Of a DNA stretch of 37,912 nucleotides, positions 15,364-23,698 are shown one piece after another. The first letter of the stretch is position 1. Each line of letters opens with the position of its first letter. Location: contig NZ_BSSA01000013.1 of the NCBI RefSeq assembly GCF_030268885.1, positions 181,788 through 219,699 on the forward strand, written 5' to 3'. The notes below the pieces were generated by a model. It saw only the letters and a list, made by a program, of their open reading frames with translations. It made no database searches and was not told the DNA's origin. A program made the translations under genes and the position numbers. The stretch comes from Kitasatospora phosalacinea. GTDB lineage: Bacteria; Actinomycetota; Actinomycetes; Streptomycetales; Streptomycetaceae.

Positions 15364-16770
15364 CTAGAGGCGCACGCGGTGCTCGGCGAGGTGGGAGAGG
15401 ACCGCGTGGTTGGCCTCCCAGCCGTCGGGGAACTTGACGGCGACGCCGAGTTGGACGGGGTCGGTGGCGGGGTGGTCGTCGAGGAGCTCGGCGATGCCCG
15501 CGCGGGCGACCACGATGCAGGCGTGGCGGTGGCGGGAGGCCAGCACGCACAGGCGGCCGGTCTCCAGGTGGAAGGCCGTCGCGTCGGGGCGCCCGGAGAG
15601 CGGGTGCAGGACGACCGTGACGTCGTACTCGCGGCCCTGCAGCCGGTTCGCGGTGTCCACCGTCACCGCCTCCCCGGCCGCCGGGTCGACCGGGACGCCC
15701 AGCCGGGCCAGCTCGGCCCGCACCGCGGCGGCCTGGTCGCGGTGCGCCGTCCCGACGGCGACCCGGCCCGCGGTGAGCGGGGTCGAGCCCTGCTCGGAGT
15801 GCGCGGTCAGCTCGCGGTCCAGCAGGCGGCGGACGGTGGCGGCCACCGCGGCGACCGCCTGGGTGTCGGTGCGGACGGTGTGCCGGGCCGGGAGCTCCAG
15901 CAGCGCCCAGCCGCCGGCCGCCGCCTCGTCGATCGCCGCGTCCACCGCCGACCCGTCGCCGCGCAGCCCCGGCCGCAGGACGCGGTCGTCCGGGCCGGTG
16001 CCCGCGCGGAACGGGGTGTACGGGTAGAAGGCGTCGGAGACCAGCGGCGCGGCCGAGGCGGGCAGCCGCCAGGAGACCGGGAGCCGGTGCGGGCGGATCG
16101 CCGGGTTGTGGGCGAGCAGGGTGACCACCGCGGAGGAGGACGGGTCGTAGGACAGGCCCGCCCACTGGTCGGTGCCGACCACGGTGAACGGGTCGAGCTG
16201 GCCCGGGTCGCCGACGAACAGCGCCCGCTCGAAGAGCCGGGCGACGGCCAGCAGCGCGTCCGAGCGCATCTGGTACGCCTCGTCGACGATGGCCTGCCGC
16301 CAGGGCTGCTCGGTCTTCACCCACTGCCACTTCGCCGCGGTGGAGATCACCACGTCCTGCTCCAGCAGGTCGGCGACCTTGTCCTTGGCGGTGACGTTGG
16401 CGTGCCGCAGGGCCTCCGGCGCGGGCCGGGAGTCGCTCGCGTGCAGCCGCCCGATGCTCATCCCCGGGGCCTTGGACGCCAGCCGGTCGACCAGGTCGTC
16501 GACCTGGCTGTTGGTCTGGGCGACGATCATCAGCCGCTCGCCCGCGTCCACCAGCTCGCGGGCCGCCCGCACCACCAGCGTCGACTTGCCCGCGCCCGGC
16601 GGGGAGTCCACCACCACGCCGCGCGGCGCGCCGGGCACCGGGCGCACCACCGCGTCGAGGATGCCCGCGACCGCCCGGTCGGCGGCCTCGCCCGGGGCGA
16701 GGGCGGGGTCGGGGAAGGCGCCTTCGGGGTCGGTCACCGCTGCTCCAGAGAGATCCATGCCGTCGGTCAT
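15364..16770 (-). CDS. Superfamily 1 (Upf1/AAA_11-AAA_12-like) helicase, 468 aa
   Basis: ATP-dependent nucleic-acid translocase with all main SF1 motifs. These are Walker A SPPGAGKST (56-64), motif Ia AQTNSQVDDLV, Walker B IVDEAYQM (161-168), motif III GDPGQLDP (187-194), motif IV SWRLP (233-237), motif V TVDTANRLQGREYD (about 370-383) and motif VI ASRHRHACIVV (411-421). The core is minimal: only about 55 residues precede Walker A, so the accessory 1B domain usual in Upf1-like helicases is absent from this chain. ATG 16770 overlaps the stop of the preceding gene (ATGA). It is the last of three coupled genes with a RecB-like nuclease at the front. Substrate (DNA or RNA) cannot be told. Confidence 0.9.
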   Translation of the reverse strand: MTDGMDLSGAAVTDPEGAFPDPALAPGEAADRAVAGILDAVVRPVPGAPRGVVVDSPPGAGKSTLVVRAARELVDAGERLMIVAQTNSQVDDLVDRLASKAPGMSIGRLHASDSRPAPEALRHANVTAKDKVADLLEQDVVISTAAKWQWVKTEQPWRQAIVDEAYQMRSDALLAVARLFERALFVGDPGQLDPFTVVGTDQWAGLSYDPSSSAVVTLLAHNPAIRPHRLPVSWRLPASAAPLVSDAFYPYTPFRAGTGPDDRVLRPGLRGDGSAVDAAIDEAAAGGWALLELPARHTVRTDTQAVAAVAATVRRLLDRELTAHSEQGSTPLTAGRVAVGTAHRDQAAAVRAELARLGVPVDPAAGEAVTVDTANRLQGREYDVTVVLHPLSGRPDATAFHLETGRLCVLASRHRHACIVVARAGIAELLDDHPATDPVQLGVAVKFPDGWEANHAVLSHLAEHRVRL

Positions 16771-18365
16771 TCCCACTCGTCCGCACCGACCGGCACGTCC
16801 TCGACGGCCACCGGGGGACCGCCGTGCGTCCACGGGGTGTCGGCGGGCTCCGGCAGCGGCGCGGACTGCCGGGGCGCCAGCTCGAACAGCGTGAACACCA
16901 CGGCCGTGCCGGGCTCCGGGACGCTGCCCGGCTCCGGGTCCTTGCGGCGGCCCATGCCGGACAGCAGCCGCACCACCACCTCGCCCGGCGCCGCCGAGAC
17001 GACCTCGGCCCGCTGGGCGGGCTCCGCGTGCGCCCGGTGCACCTCGCGGCCCGGGTCGGCGTGCGGACGGTCGTCGGTGCGCACCACCAGCAGCGGGCGC
17101 GGCTTGGGGGAGCGCCCCGCGGACCACTCCGGGACGACCTCCACCACCTCGCCCGCGAACGCCTCGCCCGCGAGGCGGCGCTCCGCCATCGCCAGCGGGT
17201 CGTCCAGCGCCTCCTGGATCTCCAGCCTCGCCTGCTCGCGCTCCCGCTGGGCCAGCTTGCGGGCCGCCGTCACCGCGTCGTCCCGGCGCGGCTGCGGGGG
17301 CTCGCCCGCCGCGACCCGGTCCCGGTGCATGGTGAACGACCAGCGGTCGCCCTCCCAGCGGTCCGGCAGGTGCCCGGCCGCGGGCAGGGCGCGCAGCAGG
17401 TCGAGGCCGTGCCAGACGTCGTGCCAGGTCGGCAGCGTCACCGACAGCAGCACCCGGGCCAGCTCGGCGTGCGCCTGCTCGACCAGGCCCGCCGCCCGGC
17501 GGACCTCCGCGGCGTCCCGGGCCGCCTCGGCCCGCTCGCGCACCGCCACCGCCGCGTCGTGCCGCAGGATCGCCGGGGCCAGCACCCGCTCGTCGAACTT
17601 CGGATCGGTGGCCGGACCGGCCGGCGGGTGCAGCAGCAGGCCGTCGCCGTCCCGCGCCGACTCCACCCACTCGGCGGCCGCCGCGCCGGTGCCCGGCGGC
17701 TCGAACCCGGCGGGCGGCAGGTGCCAGGCCAGCCGGGCCGCCAGGTGCTGGTCCTCCAGGTTGCTCTGCCCGGTCGCCCAGTGCCGCGACAGCAGGCCGG
17801 TCATCGCCAGCAGCATCGAGGAGCCGGGCACCTGCGCCCGGTCCGTCAGGTGCGTCAGCCACCGCCCCAGCAACGGGACTTCGGTCGGCGACGGGTACTC
17901 GCCCGGATCGGGGTCCTCCACCGTCCGGCGGAACCGGGTGGAGCGGCCCAGCAGGGCCAGGTGCGAGACGCCGCCCGCGTTCGGCACGATCAGCTGCGGC
18001 GCGTCCGCGCACAACTCCCGCACCACCGGCACCTTCTCGCCGCTCACCGGGTCCTTCTCGGAGCCCTCCAGCAGCTCCACCTCGTCCCCGAACGACGCCA
18101 GGTACGGCACCACCTCGCGGGCCACCGCCGCCAGGAACTCCGAACGCTGGGTGCGGTTCAGCGGCTGCGGCACGAAGTGCAGCCGGGGCGACTCCCGGTC
18201 GGTGCCCAGCAGCACCGCCAGCGGCGCCCCCGACTCGCCGGCGGCCGCCAGCGGCACCAGCACCATCGGACGCTCCGACAGGTGCCGGTGCCGCACCGTG
18301 GCCAGCGGCTGCGCCCGCTGCGCCCGCACCGCCTCCAGCCGGGCCAGCGTCGACAGCAGGCTCAC
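16767..18365 (-). CDS. Unrecognised helicase-associated protein, 532 aa
   Basis: No family recognised. The N-terminal half is mixed alpha/beta (for example PMVLVPLAAAGESGAPLAVLLG and PQLIVPNAGGVSHLALL). It ends with a long charged helix (about 362-400, AVTAARKLAQREREQARLE type). Then comes a beta-rich segment (about 405-495: GEVVEVVPEW, RPLLVVRTDD, GEVVVRLLSGMG, GTAVVFTLFEL) and a Pro-rich tail. A stalk helix followed by a small barrel is what precedes the ATPase core in Upf1-like helicases, so this protein may supply that domain in trans to the following helicase gene. GTG 18365 overlaps the nuclease stop (GTGA) and its TGA overlaps the helicase ATG, implying a fixed complex. Confidence 0.85.
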   Translation of the reverse strand: MSLLSTLARLEAVRAQRAQPLATVRHRHLSERPMVLVPLAAAGESGAPLAVLLGTDRESPRLHFVPQPLNRTQRSEFLAAVAREVVPYLASFGDEVELLEGSEKDPVSGEKVPVVRELCADAPQLIVPNAGGVSHLALLGRSTRFRRTVEDPDPGEYPSPTEVPLLGRWLTHLTDRAQVPGSSMLLAMTGLLSRHWATGQSNLEDQHLAARLAWHLPPAGFEPPGTGAAAAEWVESARDGDGLLLHPPAGPATDPKFDERVLAPAILRHDAAVAVRERAEAARDAAEVRRAAGLVEQAHAELARVLLSVTLPTWHDVWHGLDLLRALPAAGHLPDRWEGDRWSFTMHRDRVAAGEPPQPRRDDAVTAARKLAQREREQARLEIQEALDDPLAMAERRLAGEAFAGEVVEVVPEWSAGRSPKPRPLLVVRTDDRPHADPGREVHRAHAEPAQRAEVVSAAPGEVVVRLLSGMGRRKDPEPGSVPEPGTAVVFTLFELAPRQSAPLPEPADTPWTHGGPPVAVEDVPVGADEWE

Positions 18366-19555
18366 CGCACGCCCCCGGCGGCCAGCGCCCCGGCCCGCAG
18401 CCGGGCCGCGTACGCCAGCCGCTCGGCGGCCTCGTCCAGCTCCGGCCCGCCCCCGCCGCCCTGCTCGGCGGCCGCCAGCGCCTCCTCGACGGTGCGCAGC
18501 GAACCCAGCTCGCCGCGCACCCCGCGGCCCAACTGCTCCACCCCGCCCGCGCAGCGCGCCTGCGCCCGGCAGTGGAAGCCCAGCTCGCAGGTGGAGATGC
18601 ACTCCGGGGCGTACGCGGCGGGCACCGCGGCGACCGCCGCCGCCAGCTCCCCGGCCGGACGCGTCGGCGCGCCCGAGGCGTCCCGCGCCAGGTCGAAGGT
18701 CACGCCCTCGGGCAGCGCCGCGAGCAGCTGGTCGATCCGCGTCATCCGGGACAACTGCCGCCGGGTCACCGCCAGTTCGCGCCGCACGTCGACCGGGACG
18801 GCGACCGGCTGGGAGGAGAAGTCCTTCGGGCAGACCAGCAGCACCGTCAACTCCGGCGCACCGGGCAGCTCCTGGACGGCGTACGGGCCCGCCGACAGCG
18901 GGCGGCCGGCCAGCCGGGCCGCCGCCTCCTGCAGCGCCAGCACGTACACCGCGGCCTGCCGGGCGGCCGCCCCGACGTTCGCCGGATCGGCCGAACCGTC
19001 CAGCACCGGGAAGGACTTGATCTCCACCACGGTGCACCGCCCGGCGTGCACCACCACCGCGTCCGGCTCCAGGTAGGCCGGGCTGCCCGCCACCTCCAGC
19101 CGCAGCATCGGGTGGTCCAGCAGCGTCCAGCCGGCCGGGTCGGCGGCGGCCTCGGCCAGCACCGCGGCCGTCCGCTCCGCGCGCACCGCGGGGGAGGCGG
19201 CGGGCAGCAGGTCCGGCACGGCGAGCGAGGCGACCTCGTCCTCCGGCAGGCCCAGGCGGCGGCGCAGCGGGGCCAGCAGCACCGCGTACCCGTCCCGCTT
19301 GAGCCGGGACTCGAACTGCAGGCCGCGGCGGATCGCGAACGGCGACTGGCCGAACGGCGCGGGACGGCCCAACTGCTGGGCCAGCGCGGTCTTGTCGACG
19401 CCCGCGGCGTCCAGCAGGGCGCGGCGGCGGCAGCCCGGATTGGCGGCGAGGGCGGCGAGGGCACGGGCGTCGAGGCTGCGCTGCGGCGCCGGGCCGCGCA
19501 ACTCGGAGAGCCGCCGCAGCGGCGGGGAGGCCTGCCCCAGGTGCGAGACGTTCAT
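18362..19555 (-). CDS. RecB-like PD-(D/E)XK nuclease with C-terminal cysteine cluster, 397 aa
   Basis: First gene of the coupled operon. RecB/Cas4-type nuclease motifs are in order: GLQFE (78-82), catalytic Asp165 in LEPDAVVV, Glu178-x-Lys180 in VVEIKSF, and QAAVY (Q200, Y204), the QxxxY motif of the RecB family. C-terminal cysteines C319, C323, C329 and C335 (CISTCELGFHCRAQARC), perhaps with Cys42 (NPGCRRRALLDAAG), resemble the 4Fe-4S staple of Cas4 and AddB. It probably cuts or resects DNA ends together with the helicase. ATG 19555 is chosen because the in-frame extension upstream crosses the divergent phosphatase gene. It is not a CRISPR Cas4: no array or cas gene is present. Confidence 0.87.
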   Translation of the reverse strand: MNVSHLGQASPPLRRLSELRGPAPQRSLDARALAALAANPGCRRRALLDAAGVDKTALAQQLGRPAPFGQSPFAIRRGLQFESRLKRDGYAVLLAPLRRRLGLPEDEVASLAVPDLLPAASPAVRAERTAAVLAEAAADPAGWTLLDHPMLRLEVAGSPAYLEPDAVVVHAGRCTVVEIKSFPVLDGSADPANVGAAARQAAVYVLALQEAAARLAGRPLSAGPYAVQELPGAPELTVLLVCPKDFSSQPVAVPVDVRRELAVTRRQLSRMTRIDQLLAALPEGVTFDLARDASGAPTRPAGELAAAVAAVPAAYAPECISTCELGFHCRAQARCAGGVEQLGRGVRGELGSLRTVEEALAAAEQGGGGGPELDEAAERLAYAARLRAGALAAGGVR

Positions 19556-19690
19556 GGTGCGGCCCAGTCTCGCATCCGACGGCGACAAAGCGGAGCCCGG
19601 TCGTCGAAGCGGGGCACCGGGTGGGGGATCATGGGGAGGACGGCCCCGCCGGGGGACCGCCACGCACCCCTTCGAACGAGGTAACCCCCC

Positions 19691-20341
19691 ATGCCCGCCC
19701 GCATCGTGCTGGTCCGCCACGGCGAGACCTCCTGGTCGGCCACCGGTCGGCACACCGGCCGCACCGACGTCCCGCTCACCGAGGAGGGCCGCGCCATGGC
19801 CCGCGCCCTCGGCGAACGCCTCGCCCGCGCCCCGTGGAACGGCCTGCCCGGCGCCACCGTCTACACCAGCCCGCTCTCCCGCGCCCGGGAGACCGCCGAA
19901 CTCGCCGGCTTCGGCGACCGCGCCGTCGACCGCCCCGAACTCCTGGAGTGGGACTACGGGCAGTACGAGGGCCGCACCGGCGGCGACATCCGCGCGACCG
20001 ACCGGCCCGGCTGGCTGATCTGGCGCGACGGCGTCCCCGGCGGCGAGACGCTGGCCCAGGTCTCCGACCGGGTCGACGCCTTCCTCGCCGGGATCAACGA
20101 GGAGCACGGCACCCCCGACCCCGACACCACCACCATGCACTGCGCCGACCGGGACGTCGTCCTGTTCGCCCACGGCCACCTGCTGCGGATCCTCACCGCC
20201 CGCTGGCTCGGCCTGCCCCCCGAGTACGCCCAGCGGCTCAAGCTCGGCACCGCCGCGCTCTGCGTGCTGTCCTGGGAGTACGGGCTGCCCGCGGTCGAGG
20301 TGTGGAACGACCACAGCCACCTGGAGCGGCTGGGGCACTGA
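19691..20341 (+). CDS. Histidine phosphatase family protein (phosphoglycerate-mutase-like), 216 aa
   Basis: The N-terminal LVRHGETSWSATGRHTGRTDVPLTEEGR carries the RHGE catalytic-His signature (His9-type phosphohistidine) and the substrate loop. A second conserved His appears in VVLFAHGHLLRIL. These enzymes dephosphorylate small molecules; those lacking the mutase insert, as here, are usually phosphatases rather than glycolytic mutases. ATG 19691 follows GAGG at about 9 bp. It is divergent from the nuclease operon (135-bp gap) and convergent with the TPR regulator (20-bp gap). The exact substrate is unknown. Confidence 0.92.
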   Translation: MPARIVLVRHGETSWSATGRHTGRTDVPLTEEGRAMARALGERLARAPWNGLPGATVYTSPLSRARETAELAGFGDRAVDRPELLEWDYGQYEGRTGGDIRATDRPGWLIWRDGVPGGETLAQVSDRVDAFLAGINEEHGTPDPDTTTMHCADRDVVLFAHGHLLRILTARWLGLPPEYAQRLKLGTAALCVLSWEYGLPAVEVWNDHSHLERLGH

Positions 20342-20361
20342 CCCCGCCCCGTGACGGGTCC

Positions 20362-21744
20362 TCAGGCCGCCGCCGCGTCGTAGCCCTCCAGGAACTCCCG
20401 GACCTCCGGCACGGCGGCGTGGCCGCGCAGCCGGTCCGCGGTGTGCGCCAGCATGCCGCGGATCCGCGCGGAGCGGACCTGGCCCAGCAGCGACACCGCC
20501 GCCGCGCCGTGCGTGCCCGCGCCCGCCAGGTCGCCCCGGCCCAGCCGGTCGTGCGCCAACTCGGCGGTGTACAGCACCCGGTTGCGCACGAAGTGCGGCT
20601 CCTGGAGCCCTATGGCCTGCTCGGCCCGGGCGCTGGCCCGGTCCCAGTCGCCGAGCGCCGACCAGCACTGCGCCTCCTGCCCGGCCAGCTCCGCCTCGCC
20701 GTAGAAGGACATCCACTCCGGGTCGGCGTCCGGCCGCTCGCCCCGCTCGAACAGCGCGTACGCCCGGGACAGCGCCCGCTCGCAGGCCGAGCGGTCGCCG
20801 AGCAGCGCCCAGCCGCTGGCCTCGCGCAGCACCAGCAGCGACAGCAGCCGGTCCGAGCCCAGCCCCTCCGCGGCGGCCTGCCCGGCCTGGGCGGCCCGCA
20901 GCGCCTCCCGGGGGCGGCCGGCGTCCCGGGCCAGGAAGGCGCTGTTGCTGAACACGTGCGCCTCCAGGTGCGGGTCGCGGGCCATCCGGGCGGTGGCCAG
21001 CGCCTCCGAGTAGAACGACCTGGCATCGGTCAGCCGGTTCGAGTCGTGCGCCAACCAGCCCACCGAGATGGCCAGTTCACCGGCCCCGGACTGCAGGCGG
21101 CGTTCGGTCGCGGCGCTGTAGTCGCCGTCGTTGAGCAGCACGTAGGCGCTGCGCAGCGACTGCCCGGCCAGCTCGAACAGGGCGTCCGCGCCGTGCGCGT
21201 CGTCCAGCAGCCGGATGTCGCGGACCGCCTGCTCGACCCCCTGCACCTCGGCGGCACCGACCCGGCGGCGCTCCGGCAGGGGCGCCGCCGCGGGCGGCGG
21301 GGTCGCGGCCGGCGGGGCCTGGTCCAGGCCCAGCACGGCCGCCACGGCGGTGGGACCGCCGTTCAGGAACGTGCGGCGAAGCACCTCGTCGTTCTCCTCG
21401 TCAGACCGGTGCGGTGCGTCCGGCGGATGCGCCGGGACGGACGGATCGGTGGTCGGCACCCGGCGGCGGACCGCCGTCCGGGGCGCGAACCCGAGCTCCG
21501 CCAGCGAGCGGTCCGGCCACATGTGCCGGAACACCCGCTCGTACGCGTAGTTGGGGCAGCGGATCTCGCCGGACTCGACCCGGCCGACGTAGCGCGCGTC
21601 GCAGGACACGTGCTCGCCGATCTCCCGGGCGGCCCGGCGGACCAGGGTGGCGAACTCCCCCGGCGAGAGGCCCCCGCGCAGCTCGCGCATCGCCTGGTTG
21701 GGGACGGGGGCCGGACGGGGCTCGCCGGTTCGGGTGGCTGCCAT
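20362..21744 (-). CDS. XRE-like transcriptional regulator with TPR domain, 460 aa
   Basis: The N-terminal helix-turn-helix-like segment (MRELRGGLSPGEFATLVRRAAREIG, then DARYVGRVESGEIRCPNYAYERVFR) is followed by a low-complexity Pro/Ala linker, LRRTFLNGG, and a long all-helical C-terminal region (about 170-460) with TPR-like repeats such as SFYSEALATARMARDPHLEAHVFSN and AYALFERGE. This architecture is common among streptomycete regulators of development and antibiotic production. ATG 21744 is supported by GGAG 6 bp upstream; the frame upstream lacks coding character. The target genes and the sensed signal are unknown. Confidence 0.87.
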   Translation of the reverse strand: MAATRTGEPRPAPVPNQAMRELRGGLSPGEFATLVRRAAREIGEHVSCDARYVGRVESGEIRCPNYAYERVFRHMWPDRSLAELGFAPRTAVRRRVPTTDPSVPAHPPDAPHRSDEENDEVLRRTFLNGGPTAVAAVLGLDQAPPAATPPPAAAPLPERRRVGAAEVQGVEQAVRDIRLLDDAHGADALFELAGQSLRSAYVLLNDGDYSAATERRLQSGAGELAISVGWLAHDSNRLTDARSFYSEALATARMARDPHLEAHVFSNSAFLARDAGRPREALRAAQAGQAAAEGLGSDRLLSLLVLREASGWALLGDRSACERALSRAYALFERGERPDADPEWMSFYGEAELAGQEAQCWSALGDWDRASARAEQAIGLQEPHFVRNRVLYTAELAHDRLGRGDLAGAGTHGAAAVSLLGQVRSARIRGMLAHTADRLRGHAAVPEVREFLEGYDAAAA

Positions 21745-22079
21745 GCTGCACTCCGAGGTCGTGCCGGGGTGGTCGCGCCGCCTCCCGTGGGGAGGCCGCC
21801 GCGTCGCCACGACAGTACCGGCAGTCACCGTCCGAACACGGCGGGTCGCCGGGAGCTGCCGGGTCAATTGCGGACGAACCGGACGGAGTTGCCGTCTTGT
21901 GCCATGAAATGCCATGGCTTGCTGTATCGGAGGCCGTGGCCTGGACGGCCGGTCCCGCGTTGTCCTGATACATGGACACCGGTGGTGCGGGCCCCCTCCC
22001 GCACCGGCCTCCCGTCGCACGACCGGGTGACGGAGCGCCGCCCGGTTTCCGCGCGACCCGAGGTGACAGGAGGTCCCCC
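21745..22079. other. Divergent promoter region between the TPR regulator and the 138-aa gene
   Basis: This 335-bp region is locally less GC-rich around 21860-21980. It contains GCCATGAAATGCCATGGC (21900-21917), with GCCATG twice, and a TGTCC...GGACA repeat (21961-21978) surrounding GATACAT, a possible -10 for the rightward gene. No gene is supported. Confidence 0.4.
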
Positions 22080-22496
22080 ATGGCCACCGGAGTTCCCCAG
22101 TACCGGCGACCGGCCGTCCCCGCCGCGCCGCCCCCCGCGCCCGCGGGCACCTCGGCCAGCCGCGTGGTCCAGTACGACACCGTCACCGTGCAGGTCCGGC
22201 ACGGGCTGGAGGCGGTCGACATCCTCCGGCTGCGGCGGGCCTGCGGAGCCGTCCTGCAGACCGCGGGCGGCACCGCCGTCGCCTTCCTCGTCCCGGCCGG
22301 CACCGCCCTGCGCTGGCACCTGACCGGCTCCACCTGTACGCCGGGGGCCGAGCTGCTCCCGCCCACCGACCCGCGCTGGATCATCCCGCCCTCCGGCCCC
22401 CAGCCGTACCCCCGTCCCACCGACGCCTGGGTGCTGCGCTCCGCGCTCTGCGAAGCCGCCACCACGCTCACCGCGGGCGGCCTCGGCCCGCTCTGA
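22080..22496 (+). CDS. Conserved hypothetical protein, 138 aa
   Basis: Not recognised. AGGAGG (22068-22073) lies 6 bp before ATG 22080, an excellent start. The first 25 residues are Pro/Ala-rich. The body has a VVQYDTVTVQVRHGLEAVDILRLRRACGAVL segment and a TAVAFLVPAGTALRWHLTGSTCTPG strand pair. This looks like a small alpha/beta protein, without signal peptide, membrane helix or HTH. The TPR-type regulator is divergent from it, an arrangement often seen for a regulator and a small partner protein in streptomycetes; that pairing is inference. Confidence 0.82.
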   Translation: MATGVPQYRRPAVPAAPPPAPAGTSASRVVQYDTVTVQVRHGLEAVDILRLRRACGAVLQTAGGTAVAFLVPAGTALRWHLTGSTCTPGAELLPPTDPRWIIPPSGPQPYPRPTDAWVLRSALCEAATTLTAGGLGPL

Positions 22497-22514
22497 GCGC
22501 GTCCCGAGCGTCGA

Positions 22515-22529
22515 CTGACGATTCGTCAG
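22515..22529. promoter_or_regulatory. CTGACG-ATT-CGTCAG inverted repeat
   Basis: A perfect 6-bp inverted repeat with a 3-bp centre, 19 bp after the 138-aa gene. It is too short for a strong terminator and resembles a dimeric regulator site. It lies 150 bp upstream of the spermidine-synthase-like gene. Confidence 0.35.
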
Positions 22530-22665
22530 AGAACTTGCCCGACCGGTGAGTTGGCATGCAAGCGTCGTCTCGCTGGATGGACCGGCCGACCCCGCAGCGG
22601 GCAGCCCCGGTCACCCACCGTGCCCACGGCCCCCCGCGCCCGGGCGTCGTCCCCCGCCGCCCGGC

Positions 22666-22671
22666 GATAAT
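22666..22671 (+). promoter_or_regulatory. -10 element (GATAAT) of a probable leaderless gene
   Basis: GATAAT ends 7 bp before ATG 22679, the spacing expected if transcription starts at the A of the start codon. No clear -35 hexamer is visible. Confidence 0.5.
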
Positions 22672-22678
22672 GGACGCC

Positions 22679-23557
22679 ATGGGCCGCCCACGCACCACCC
22701 CCACCGTCCCCGGCCGCGCGCACGCCGAAGGCCCGCTCACCGCCGCCGTCGCCTCCGGAACCGCCGAGCTCCGCCCCGACCGCGACCGGCCGCACGCCTG
22801 GGAACTCCGGCTCGACGGCGCCCCGCAGTCCCTCGTCGACCTCGCCGACCCCACCCACCTCGGCTTCGCCTACCAGCGCCGGATCGGCCACCTGATCGAC
22901 CTCGCCGCCCCCGCCCGGCAGCCCCTCACCGCCCTGCACCTCGGCGGCGGCGCACTCACCCTGGCCCGCTACACCGCCGCCACCCGGCCCCGCTCCCGCC
23001 AGCAGGTCGCCGAGATCGACACCGAACTCACCGCCCTGGTCCGCACCGAACTGCCGCTCGACCGCAGCTGGCAGATCAAGGTCCGCGGCGGCGACGCCCG
23101 CGCCGTCCTCGAACGCACCCCCGACGACTCCACCGACCTGGTCGTCGCCGACGTCTTCGCCGGAGCCCGCGTCCCCGCGCACTGCGCCACCGTCGAGTTC
23201 GCCCGGCACGCCGCCCGCGCCCTCACCGGCGCCGGCCACTACGCCGCCAACCTCACCGACGGCGGCCCGCTCGCCTTCGCCCGCGCCCAGACCGCCACCC
23301 TGCTGGCCGTCTTCCCCGAGGTCTGCCTGGTCGCCGACCCCGCGGTGCTGCGCGGCAAGCGCTTCGGCAACCTCGTCCTGTTCGCCGCGCACACCCCCCT
23401 GCCGCTCACCGACCTCACCCGCCGCCTCGCCACCGACCCCGCCCAGGCCCGCCTGCTGCACGGCCGCGACCTCACCGACTTCACCGCGGGCGCCGCCCCC
23501 GCCACCGACATCACCGCCGTCCCCTCCCCGACCCCGCCCCCGAGGACCTTCGGCTGA
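22679..23557 (+). CDS. Spermidine-synthase-like (polyamine aminopropyltransferase fold) methyltransferase-type protein, 292 aa
   Basis: A Rossmann-fold SAM/dcSAM-binding protein. Segments typical of the group are WELRLDGAPQSLVDLADPTHLGFAYQRRIGHLID, the glycine loop ALHLGGGALTLARY (86-98), QQVAEIDTEL, then DLVVADVFAGARVPAH and GHYAANLTDG. The active-site Asp-Thr-x-Asp region of true spermidine synthases is not obvious, so the substrate is uncertain. The upstream frame reaches 22556, but ATG 22679 is preferred because GATAAT sits 7 bp before it, and the usual streptomycete homologues start near MGRPR. There is no Shine-Dalgarno. Confidence 0.85.
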   Translation: MGRPRTTPTVPGRAHAEGPLTAAVASGTAELRPDRDRPHAWELRLDGAPQSLVDLADPTHLGFAYQRRIGHLIDLAAPARQPLTALHLGGGALTLARYTAATRPRSRQQVAEIDTELTALVRTELPLDRSWQIKVRGGDARAVLERTPDDSTDLVVADVFAGARVPAHCATVEFARHAARALTGAGHYAANLTDGGPLAFARAQTATLLAVFPEVCLVADPAVLRGKRFGNLVLFAAHTPLPLTDLTRRLATDPAQARLLHGRDLTDFTAGAAPATDITAVPSPTPPPRTFG

Positions 23558-23563
23558 GACCGG

Positions 23564-23589
23564 GGCCCGCGGTGATCGCCGCGCGGGCC
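23564..23589. terminator. Possible terminator between the spermidine-synthase-like gene and the surface protein gene
   Basis: GGCCCGC (23564-23570) pairs with GCGGGCC (23583-23589) around a 12-nt partly self-complementary centre. It lies 7 bp after the plus-strand stop and between convergent genes. The rest of 23558-23698 shows nothing else. Confidence 0.4.
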
Positions 23590-23698
23590 GGGCAGCAGCG
23601 GGGCGTCGAGGAGTTCGACGCGGTGGTGGGTGTTCCCGGGGAGGGACGGGACGGCGCGTCGACGTTCCGTGGGCCGGGGCGGGCCTCCACCGGGCCGG

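Noticed and set aside
14851..19020. 1389-aa open frame on the plus strand
   Set aside because: Antisense to the nuclease-helicase operon; Arg/Ser/Pro-rich with no domain.
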